From: Sphingomonadaceae bacterium
Lineage (GTDB): Bacteria > Pseudomonadota > Alphaproteobacteria > Sphingomonadales > Sphingomonadaceae
Assembly (NCBI GenBank): GCA_023384025.1
Contig: JAHDXX010000062.1
Location: forward strand, 1-14,423
Direction of reading: 5' to 3'
DNA length: 14,423 nt
Of this stretch, positions 5,331 through 12,099 are shown one piece after another; positions within the stretch are counted from its first letter, which is position 1; every line of letters begins with the position of its first letter. Both the position numbers and the translations under genes were made by a program. The notes under the pieces are model-generated. The model had not been told where the DNA came from and did no database searches. It was given only the letters and a program-made list of their open reading frames with translations.

Positions 5331-7013
5331 TCAGCCGCCGCAGCCCGCACCGCCTGCGCAGCTTTCGTCGCGGATGGCGCGGAACTCGTCCCCGTCGTTC
5401 CAGTTGGGCCAGCTCGTGCTGTTGGCCAGCATCCGGCCGATGCGGTAGAACAGCTGCAGGTCAGCCATCACGCCCGACCAGTCCCAGTTCTCGTCGAACT
5501 CGTCCTTGGGGCCATGGTAGCGCTTTTCGCGGTATTCGGCTGCCAGCGCCGCCCCGGCTTCACGCCCACCCTCGACCAGATCTTCGCCGCCGTCGACATA
5601 GAGGAACGGCACCCCGCGCTTGGCGAAGGCAAAGTGGTCGGAACGGTAGTAGTAGCCCGCTTCGGGGTTCGGGTCCGGCGTGACCACGCGCCCGTCGGCG
5701 CCGAGGGCATTCTCGAGATAGGCGTCGAGCTGCGACTTGCCGAGGCCGACCGCGGTCACGTCCTTCGATTTCCCGCCGACGAGGAAAGCGTCCATGTTGA
5801 TGCCGCCGACCGTCTGGGCGAGCGGGAACACCGGGTTCTCGGCATAGTAATGCGCGCCGAGCAGGCCCGATTCCTCTGCCGTGACGGCAAGGAACACCAG
5901 GCTGCGGTCGGGTGCGTCGGCCTTGGCATGGGCTTCGGCGAGCGCGACCAGTGCCGCGGTGCCGGTGGCATTGTCGACCGCGCCGTTGCAGATGTCATCG
6001 CCATCGGGTGCAGGCGAGCAGCGGCCCAGGTGGTCCCAGTGCGCGGTGTGGATCACGTATTGGTCCGGCCGGGTCTTGCCGCGCAGCACGCCGATCACGT
6101 TCTGCGATTCGAACTTGCGGATGTCGCTGGCGAAGCTGGTCGAAACGGTCAGGCCGAGTGGCACGGCCTTGAACCCCTTCTTCGTCGCTGCGGCTGACAG
6201 CGTGGCAAGGTCCTTGCCCGCTGCGTTGGCGATCTGTTCGGCGACGCCTTTCTGCACCCAGCCGTTCATCTGAGTCAGCGGCGGCGCGTTTTCGCCCCGC
6301 TGGGCATAGGCCTGCGGGCCCGACCAGCTCGATTCGACCACGTTCCAGCCATAGGCGGCGGGGGCGGTGTCGTGCACGATGATCGCACCCGCTGCGCCCT
6401 GCCGCGCGGCTTCCTCGTACTTGTAGGTCCAGCGCCCGTAATAGGTCATCGCCTTGCCGCCGAACGGCCCTTCCAGGCCTTCGGTGGAGAAGTCGGGATC
6501 GTTGACCAGGATGACCGCAGTCTTGCCCTTCATGTCGAGCCCGGCGTAGTCGTTCCAGCCGCGTTCGGGGGCGACGATGCCATAGCCGACGAACACCAGC
6601 TCGCTGTCCTTAAGGTCGGTCTTGGCGTCCTCGCGATAGGTCACTCCGACCCAGTCCGTCTGGTACTGGAACTCGAGGTCGACGCCCTTGCCCTTGATGC
6701 TGAGCGGAGCGTAGTCGCGCCCGGTTATCTCGACCAGTGGTACTTTCTGCACCCAGCTGCCGTTGTTGCCCGGTTCCAGCCCGGCCGCCTTGAACCGCTC
6801 GGTCAGCAGGGCGACGGTCTTTTCCTCGCCCACGGTGCCGGGCGCGCGGCCCTCGAACGCGTCGGTGCTCAGCTCACGGGTAATGTCGACCATGGTCGCC
6901 TGTGACAGGTCGCCCGGTTCGACTGCGGGGATATCGAGTGTGCCGTTGTCGGCACCGGAGGCGCAGGCGGCCAGCGCCACGGCAGTGGCGGCCACGAAGG
7001 CGAAACGGATCAT
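5331..7013 (-). CDS. Secreted M28-family zinc metallopeptidase lipoprotein
   Basis: A 560-residue protein. The N-terminus MIRFAFVAATAVALAACASG is a lipoprotein signal with lipobox LAAC, so it should be lipid-anchored in the periplasm or outer membrane. A PA-like insert lies in the middle (about residues 120-290, with AGLDMKGKTAVILVNDPDF and GAAGAIIVHDTAPAAYGW). The C-terminal catalytic domain has the five M28 zinc ligands: His325 and Asp327 region (HTAHWDHLG), Asp347 (DNATGTAAL), Glu380/Glu381 (TAEESG), Asp408 (GINMDAF) and His460 (YRSDHFAF). M28 enzymes of this build are aminopeptidases that trim N-terminal residues of peptides. ATG 7013 is chosen because it starts the signal peptide; the frame continues open upstream without plausible protein. 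The last residues CAGGAGCGG form a short cysteine/glycine tail. It is transcribed divergently from glnE and convergently with vapC. Confidence 0.93.
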   Translation of the reverse strand: MIRFAFVAATAVALAACASGADNGTLDIPAVEPGDLSQATMVDITRELSTDAFEGRAPGTVGEEKTVALLTERFKAAGLEPGNNGSWVQKVPLVEITGRDYAPLSIKGKGVDLEFQYQTDWVGVTYREDAKTDLKDSELVFVGYGIVAPERGWNDYAGLDMKGKTAVILVNDPDFSTEGLEGPFGGKAMTYYGRWTYKYEEAARQGAAGAIIVHDTAPAAYGWNVVESSWSGPQAYAQRGENAPPLTQMNGWVQKGVAEQIANAAGKDLATLSAAATKKGFKAVPLGLTVSTSFASDIRKFESQNVIGVLRGKTRPDQYVIHTAHWDHLGRCSPAPDGDDICNGAVDNATGTAALVALAEAHAKADAPDRSLVFLAVTAEESGLLGAHYYAENPVFPLAQTVGGINMDAFLVGGKSKDVTAVGLGKSQLDAYLENALGADGRVVTPDPNPEAGYYYRSDHFAFAKRGVPFLYVDGGEDLVEGGREAGAALAAEYREKRYHGPKDEFDENWDWSGVMADLQLFYRIGRMLANSTSWPNWNDGDEFRAIRDESCAGGAGCGG

Positions 7014-7128
7014 CGCTGGATTTCTTGTCGCTTGAACTGTTCTGATGACAGCACTCTTCGCAGAGCCGGGGCTGCGCTGCAAGGCCAGCGGGCTTGCGTC
7101 GTGCCCGTTCGCGCGGCAGGGACGGGCC

Positions 7129-9816
7129 ATGCCCTGCGACTGGACCGCCGCGTTAGACCGTGCCCGCGCCCATGCGCCGTTCCTCGCCATGGCGCTGGAG
7201 CGGCGCCCCGATCTTGCCGAGCTGCTCTCGGCCGGAGAGGGCGAGGCTGCGCTGGAGCGTGCCAGGGCTTCAGGCGAAGGAATCGAGGATGTCGGCGTGG
7301 CGTTGCGGCGCGAGCGGCTGGGGGTTGCCCTGGTGCTGGCGATCGGCGACCTTGCGGGGGCTTTCCCGCTCGCCCGGGTCACCGCCGAGCTGACTGCCCT
7401 TGCCGACCGCGCGCTCGATGCCGCGATCCGCGATGCCATCATGCGCCGGACCGGCGAAGACGCGCGCGGCTTCATCGCGCTGGCGCTGGGCAAGCATGGT
7501 GCGGGCGAGCTCAACTACAGTTCCGATATCGACCCGATCCTGCTTTATGACCCTGAAACCCTGCCCCGGCGCGAGCGCGACGAGCCGGGCGAGGCTGCCC
7601 AGCGCTATGCCCGCGAAGTGGTCCGCACGCTCGCCGAAAGCACGGCCGAGGGCTACGTCTTCCGGGTCGACCTGCGCCTGCGTCCGGCGTCCGAAGTCAG
7701 CCCGCTGGCGATTTCGTGCAATGCCGCGCTGTCGCACTACGAAAGCTCGGCACTGGCGTGGGAACGCGCTGCGTTCATCCGTGCGCGGGCCTGCGCGGGC
7801 GACATTGCGGCGGGCGAGGCTTTCCTCGCCGCGATCCGCCCGTTCGTGTGGCGCCGCAGCCTCGATTTCGGCGCGATCGAGGAAATCGGGCGGCTGACCG
7901 CACGCATTCGCGAGACCTACAGCGGCCCGCTCGAGCCGCAGTCGGGCTACAACCTCAAGCAGGGGCGCGGCGGCATCCGCGAGGTCGAATTCTTTGCCCA
8001 GACGCACCAGCTGATCCATGGCGGGCGTGACCCCTCGCTGCGGCTGCGCGGGGTCCGCGCCACGCTCGATGCGCTCGCCAGTGCCGGGCTGGTTTCGGGT
8101 GAGGATGCCGCAGTGCTCGGCGAGAGCTACGACCGGCTGCGCACGGTCGAGCACCGGCTGCAGATGGTCGAGGACCAGCAGACCCACACCCTGCCCGGCA
8201 GCGAGGCGCTCGACCGGGTGGCCCGGCTCGACGGGCTGGCCGACGGGGCCGCCCTGCTCGCCAACCTTGCTGCCGTGACCGTGCGGGTCGCCGGGCGCTT
8301 CGACCGCCTGATCGCGGCCGAGCAGCGCGCTGTCCATCTGCCGGCAACCGGATCGCTGCCAGCCCGCCTTGCCGAACTTGGCTATGCCGATCCTGCAAAA
8401 CTGGCGCAGCGGATCGATGGCTGGCAGGACGGGCATATCCGCGCCTTGCGCAGTCCTTCGGCGCAGGCCGCTTTCGCGGACCTCCTGCCGCGCCTGCTCC
8501 AAGCCTTTGCCGAGGCGCCCCAGCCGGAACAGGCCCTGCTCCGGTGGGAGCATGTGCTGGAGCGCGCGTCGAGCGCGATCAACCTGTTCCGCCTGCTCGA
8601 GGCCCGGCCCGGCCTGCTCGACCAGCTTGTCCGGATCCTCACCCTCGCCCCGCCGCTCGCAGAGGAACTGGGCCGGCGGCCTGACCTGCTCGATACGCTG
8701 ATCGACCAGAGCGCCTTCGACCTGCCCGGAGCGACCGGCGAACTGAAGACGAAAATGGCCCGGACCGAGCGCGACGAGGGCTACGAGCAATTGCTCGACC
8801 GCATCCGGCTGGTGACGGGCGAGGCGCGGTTTGCGCTTGGCGTGCAGTTGATCGAGGCAGCGCACGATCCGCTCGACATTGCCCGCGCCCTGTCGCGTTG
8901 CGCGGAGGCAGCTCTGCAACTGGCAGGCGAGGCTGCGGCGCAGGAGTTTGCCCGCGACCATGGGGTTATTGCAGGCAGCGAGCTGGTGGTGCTGGGGTTC
9001 GGGCGTCTGGGTGGCGGGCTGCTGACCCATGCCTCCGATCTCGATATCGTCTACCTCTTTTCCGGCTCGCACGACGCGGAGTCGGACGGGCGGCGGCCCC
9101 TCGGCGCGACGCTCTATTTCAACCGTCTGGCCCAGCGCGTCAGCGCGGCGCTGAGCGTGCCGACTGCGCAGGGTGCGCTCTACGAGGTCGATACCCGGCT
9201 GCGGCCGCAGGGCACACAGGGCCCGCTTGCCGCCAGTGTCGAGAGCTTCGCCCGCTACCAGCGCGAGGATGCCTGGACCTGGGAACACATGGCGCTGACC
9301 CGCGCGCGGGTGCTGGTTGGCAGTGATGCGAGCCGGGCGCAGGTCGAAGCGGCGATCGACGCCGTGCTGATGCGCGAACGCGATCCCGATTCCCTGCGCG
9401 CTGACGTGCTCAAGATGCGGGCGGACATGGCGGCGAACAAGCCGCCGCGCGGGCCGCTCGATGCCAAGCTGCTGCGCGGCGCGCTGGTCGACCTCGAGTT
9501 CCTCGTCCATTACCTGCAACTGCGCGAACGACGGGCCTTTTCCCCTGATCTGGGGCTGGCGGTTGACGGGCTGGTCGAAGCGGGGCTGCTCGATCCCGGG
9601 CTGCGCACGGCGCACGACCTGCTGACCCGCATGCTGGTCGCCACGCGGCTGCTCGCGCCGGACCTCGCCATGCCCCCCGCCCCGGCCGACACGGTGCTGG
9701 CCCGGGCTTGCGGGCACGACAGAGCCGATGCGCTCTTGCGCGCCTGCACCCTCGCACGGCATGGGGTGGCGCGTGAATGGCAGCGCCATTTTGACACCGA
9801 ACTGGAGATGCATTGA
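7129..9816 (+). CDS. glnE: Bifunctional glutamine synthetase adenylyltransferase / adenylyl-removing enzyme
   Basis: An 895-residue cytoplasmic regulator that adenylylates glutamine synthetase (inactivating it) and removes the AMP again, under control of PII. It has two nucleotidyltransferase domains, each followed by a helical regulatory domain. The N-terminal (adenylyl-removing) domain shows GKHGAGELNYSSDIDPILLY, with Asp133 and Asp135. The C-terminal (adenylylating) domain shows GFGRLGGGLLTHASDLDIVY, with Asp637 and Asp639. Further family markers are SGYNLKQGRGGIREVEFFAQ and RLRPQGTQGPL. ATG 7129 is chosen because AGGGA at 7118-7122 stands 6 nt before it and the protein then begins near DWTAALDRARAHAPF. 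ATG 7045 would add 28 residues, has no ribosome binding site and looks unconserved. The stop overlaps the next start as TGATG, so glnE and bcp are probably translationally coupled. Confidence 0.95.
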   Translation: MPCDWTAALDRARAHAPFLAMALERRPDLAELLSAGEGEAALERARASGEGIEDVGVALRRERLGVALVLAIGDLAGAFPLARVTAELTALADRALDAAIRDAIMRRTGEDARGFIALALGKHGAGELNYSSDIDPILLYDPETLPRRERDEPGEAAQRYAREVVRTLAESTAEGYVFRVDLRLRPASEVSPLAISCNAALSHYESSALAWERAAFIRARACAGDIAAGEAFLAAIRPFVWRRSLDFGAIEEIGRLTARIRETYSGPLEPQSGYNLKQGRGGIREVEFFAQTHQLIHGGRDPSLRLRGVRATLDALASAGLVSGEDAAVLGESYDRLRTVEHRLQMVEDQQTHTLPGSEALDRVARLDGLADGAALLANLAAVTVRVAGRFDRLIAAEQRAVHLPATGSLPARLAELGYADPAKLAQRIDGWQDGHIRALRSPSAQAAFADLLPRLLQAFAEAPQPEQALLRWEHVLERASSAINLFRLLEARPGLLDQLVRILTLAPPLAEELGRRPDLLDTLIDQSAFDLPGATGELKTKMARTERDEGYEQLLDRIRLVTGEARFALGVQLIEAAHDPLDIARALSRCAEAALQLAGEAAAQEFARDHGVIAGSELVVLGFGRLGGGLLTHASDLDIVYLFSGSHDAESDGRRPLGATLYFNRLAQRVSAALSVPTAQGALYEVDTRLRPQGTQGPLAASVESFARYQREDAWTWEHMALTRARVLVGSDASRAQVEAAIDAVLMRERDPDSLRADVLKMRADMAANKPPRGPLDAKLLRGALVDLEFLVHYLQLRERRAFSPDLGLAVDGLVEAGLLDPGLRTAHDLLTRMLVATRLLAPDLAMPPAPADTVLARACGHDRADALLRACTLARHGVAREWQRHFDTELEMH

Positions 9817-10289
9817 TGAACCAGGTTCCCGGCGCGGGCGACATGCTCCCCGACATCGCGATGGAAACGCCGGAAGGCGGCAGCGTGAAACCGTCCGACT
9901 ATCGTGGCAGCAAGCTGGTGCTGTTCTTCTATCCCAAGGACGACACCCCGGGCTGTACCAGCGAAGCGAAGGATTTCTCCGCGCTGAAGGGCGATTTCGA
10001 CGCTGCCGGGGTCGCTGTGCTGGGGGTAAGCAAGGATCCGCCGGCCAAGCACCGCAAGTTCATCGACAAGCATGGTCTGACCGTGCCGCTCGCGACCGAT
10101 GCCGAGACCGGCGGCCTGTCCGACGCGCTTGGCGTGTGGACGGAGAAGAGCATGTACGGGCGCACCTACATGGGCATGGTCCGCACCACGCTGCTGGTCG
10201 ATGCCGAGGGGCGCATCGCCCAGGTGTGGGACAAGGTGAAGGTCAAGGGTCACGCCGAAGAGGTGCTGGCCGCCGCCCGCGCGCTCTGA
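9816..10289 (+). CDS. bcp: Thioredoxin-dependent thiol peroxidase, Bcp/PrxQ family
   Basis: A 157-residue cytoplasmic peroxiredoxin that reduces hydrogen peroxide and organic peroxides. The AhpC-TSA fold is clear: GDMLPDIAMETPEGG, then KLVLFFYPKDDTPGCTSEAK with peroxidatic Cys47, GVAVLGVSKDPPAKHRKF, and a C-terminal VRTTLLVDAEGRIAQVW. The resolving cysteine found five residues later in E. coli Bcp is replaced by lysine (GCTSEAK). Cys47 is the only cysteine, so this is a 1-Cys type that must be recycled by an outside thiol. The start is ATG 9816, one base of which is the last base of the glnE stop; an upstream TTG at 9813 is not needed. Downstream, the DUF455 gene begins about 11 bp after the stop, suggesting an operon. 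Confidence 0.95.
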   Translation: MNQVPGAGDMLPDIAMETPEGGSVKPSDYRGSKLVLFFYPKDDTPGCTSEAKDFSALKGDFDAAGVAVLGVSKDPPAKHRKFIDKHGLTVPLATDAETGGLSDALGVWTEKSMYGRTYMGMVRTTLLVDAEGRIAQVWDKVKVKGHAEEVLAAARAL

Positions 10290-10300
10290 CCGGGTTCGCC

Positions 10301-11098
10301 TTGCCAAGTCTTGCCCACGCCATCCGTGCCGCGCTGCTGAGCGCAGAGCCGCGGGCCAAGGTCATGGCCACGCGCGCACTGGCGCGTGACTGGCGGCAGG
10401 GCCGCCTCGCGTTCGCATTCGATCTTGCCATACCGGACGAGCCGGCACGTCCTGATCGGCCCGCGTTGCTGCCCCCGGCGCAGATGCCCAAGCGCGGCAA
10501 GGGCGGGTCGGAGCGGGGCCGGATCGCATTGTGGCATGCGCTCGCCCACATCGAGTTTGTCGCGATCGACCTCGCACTCGACATGGCCGGGCGCTTCGGC
10601 GGGGAGATGGGGCCGGAATTCGTGTCGGACTTCCTTGCCGTCGCGGCTGACGAAGCGATGCATTTCGCCTTGCTGGACCGCAAGCTCGCCAGCCTCGGCA
10701 GTCAATACGGGGCGCTGCCTGCCCACGGCGGGTTGTGGGAGGCGGCCGCGGCGACCGCGCACGATGTCGCGGCACGGCTGGCGGTGGTGCCGATGGTACT
10801 GGAAGCGCGCGGGCTCGATGTCACCCCGGCCACGCTTGAACGGGTGAGGGTACAGGGCGACGCAAACGGCGCAGGCATCCTGCAACGAATCCTTGACGAC
10901 GAAATCCGTCATGTCGCCATCGGCACCAAGCACTTTGTCGCATGGTGCGCGGCACACGGTGAATCGCCTGAAAACCACTGGAAAGCGCTGGTGAAGCGGT
11001 ACTTCAAAGGCGCCGTTAAGCCGCCGTTCAACGACTCGGCGCGTCTTGCAGCCGGTTTGTCGCGCGGTTTCTACGCCGACCTTGCGCAATCATCCTGA
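10301..11098 (+). CDS. DUF455 family ferritin-like diiron protein
   Basis: A 265-residue, mostly helical protein recognised as DUF455 (ferritin-like superfamily). The four-helix-bundle metal ligands are all visible: Glu85 (AHIEFVAIDLALDM), Glu118 and His121 (ADEAMHFALLD), Glu168 (MVLEARGLDV), and Glu201 and His204 (DDEIRHVAIGTKHF). This E, ExxH, E, ExxH pattern is the classical diiron carboxylate site. The reaction is unknown for the family; a MiaE-like hydroxylase or an iron/oxygen-handling role are both possible. The start codon is uncertain. TTG 10301 gives MPSLAHAIRAALL, similar in my memory to homologues starting at SLAHAARTALL. A CTG at 10286 overlapping the bcp stop is an alternative, and no ATG/GTG is suitably placed. 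It probably forms an operon with glnE and bcp, and no terminator follows. Confidence 0.85.
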   Translation: MPSLAHAIRAALLSAEPRAKVMATRALARDWRQGRLAFAFDLAIPDEPARPDRPALLPPAQMPKRGKGGSERGRIALWHALAHIEFVAIDLALDMAGRFGGEMGPEFVSDFLAVAADEAMHFALLDRKLASLGSQYGALPAHGGLWEAAAATAHDVAARLAVVPMVLEARGLDVTPATLERVRVQGDANGAGILQRILDDEIRHVAIGTKHFVAWCAAHGESPENHWKALVKRYFKGAVKPPFNDSARLAAGLSRGFYADLAQSS

Positions 11099-11148
11099 AC
11101 CTGCACAACCCCCCAACGCATCAATCTCCGGCTGGTTCCGGCAGGGCG

Positions 11149-11241
11149 ATGAAACGAAGAAATGCAATCGCAGTGTCACCGTTTGAGAGGGCACACGAAA
11201 CGGGGTCGGCAGCGGGGGCGCTGCCTGCAAAGGACGGATAA
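11149..11241 (+). CDS. Possible 30-codon upstream ORF of the M23 peptidase gene
   Basis: ATG 11149 to TAA 11239-11241 encodes 30 mostly polar residues beginning MKRRNAIAVSPFERAHETG. GCAGGG lies immediately before the ATG, closer than an ideal ribosome binding site. The stop is only 5 bp from the TTG start of the peptidase gene, which lacks a good binding site of its own, so it could serve as a coupling ORF. A chance reading frame is quite possible: no family is recognised and the peptide has no membrane segment. Confidence 0.22.
   Translation: MKRRNAIAVSPFERAHETGSAAGALPAKDG
11208..11225 (+). promoter_or_regulatory. Hairpin in the 5' leader of the M23 peptidase gene
   Basis: GGCAGCG (11208-11214) pairs perfectly with CGCTGCC (11219-11225) around a GGGG loop, giving a 7-bp GC-rich stem that ends 21 bp before the TTG start. 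No T tract follows, so it is not a simple terminator. It could limit translation or punctuate the read-through from the DUF455 gene upstream. It also lies within the possible mini-ORF at 11149-11241. Confidence 0.4.
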
Positions 11242-11246
11242 GAACC

Positions 11247-11957
11247 TTGGTCGCAAACACCCTTTTTGCACGACTGGGCCGACTGGTCATCGCATTCGGC
11301 CTCGCGCCGCTTGCCCTTGCCGCCCAGCCTGCTCTTGCCAATACCAGTGCCGCTGCCGCCGACGTGACCGCGCCGGTGCAGGAAAACAAGCCCGGTGCCC
11401 TGTCGGGCGATGCCCAGTTCCGCCAGCTGTTTTCGCAATGGCGCGCGCTTGACGGGTCGGACAGCGACCAGACGACCGGCGTGCCTGGCCCGATTACCGG
11501 TGTTTCGATCCCCTCGCGCATGCCGCTGGAAGATGCCCGCATGTCGAGCAATTTCGGCATGCGCAACCACCCTGTGCTCGGCGGCCGCCGCAACCATCAG
11601 GGGATTGACCTCGCTGCGCCGACCGGCACGCCGGTCTATGCTACCGCTGATGGCATCGTCAGCCGCGCGGACTGGTTCAGCAGCTACGGCCTCTACATCT
11701 CGATCGAGCATGGCGGTGAAATGCAGACCCGCTATGCCCACCTCTCGCGCCTCGCGGTTGCCGAAGGCGAGCGGGTGAAGAAGGGCGAAATCATCGGCTA
11801 CGTCGGCTCGACCGGTCGTTCGACCGGCCCGCACCTGCATTACGAAGTCCGCATCGCCGGTGCGGCTGTGAACCCGGTCCCCTACATGGTCGAAAGCGAA
11901 GCACATCAGGCCTTCGCGCTGGCCACCGGCAGCGGCGGGCAGGGCGGCGCCGAATAA
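11247..11957 (+). CDS. Secreted M23 (LytM-type) peptidoglycan endopeptidase
   Basis: A 236-residue protein starting at TTG 11247; there is no ATG or GTG in this frame between the previous stop and the signal peptide. Residues 1-31 form a signal peptide (basic FARLGRL, hydrophobic VIAFGLAPLALAAQ, then PALA before NTS), so it acts in the periplasm. After a linker of about 65 residues comes the M23 domain. The zinc ligands are His117 and Asp121 in NHQGIDLAAP and His198 in PHLHYEV, with His196 as catalytic partner. Family markers SNFGMRNHPVLGGRRNHQGI and EGERVKKGEIIGYVGSTGRS are clear. All active-site residues are intact, so it should be a real glycyl/DD-type peptidoglycan endopeptidase and not an EnvC/NlpD-like inactive activator. 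AAAGGA lies 12 nt before the start, further than usual. A good terminator follows the gene. Confidence 0.92.
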   Translation: MVANTLFARLGRLVIAFGLAPLALAAQPALANTSAAAADVTAPVQENKPGALSGDAQFRQLFSQWRALDGSDSDQTTGVPGPITGVSIPSRMPLEDARMSSNFGMRNHPVLGGRRNHQGIDLAAPTGTPVYATADGIVSRADWFSSYGLYISIEHGGEMQTRYAHLSRLAVAEGERVKKGEIIGYVGSTGRSTGPHLHYEVRIAGAAVNPVPYMVESEAHQAFALATGSGGQGGAE

Positions 11958-11983
11958 GCTCCGCCAGATCTGACGAATTCGAC

Positions 11984-12014
11984 AAGGGCTGCCGTGATCC
12001 GGTGGCCCTTTTTT
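11984..12014 (+). terminator. Intrinsic terminator after the M23 peptidase gene
   Basis: AAGGGC (11984-11989) pairs with GCCCTT (12005-12010), with a smaller inner CCG/CGG pairing. An uninterrupted T run continues through 12014 (six Ts from 12009). It begins 26 bp after the TAA and separates the peptidase unit from the synthetase operon. Confidence 0.88.
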
Positions 12015-12099
12015 CTTGCCGAGAGGTGCGCGTGCGTTAGGTTTCGAATCGCAACAAGATGGTGCGACTGAGCACCGCGAGCGGAGAGACCAGCAAGCA

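Noticed and set aside
7014..7514. N-terminal extension of the M28 peptidase frame
   Set aside because: A canonical lipoprotein signal starts at 7013. Upstream residues are Ser/Arg/Ala-rich and lie opposite the glnE 5' end.
7270..9813. An 847-codon open frame on the minus strand covering glnE
   Set aside because: Same antisense shadow effect; GlnE motifs on the plus strand are complete and the minus product is arginine/glutamine-rich filler.
9728..10300. A longer frame joining upstream sequence to the DUF455 protein
   Set aside because: The upstream part reads through the glnE end and bcp in the wrong frame. The recognised DUF455 homology begins just after the bcp stop.
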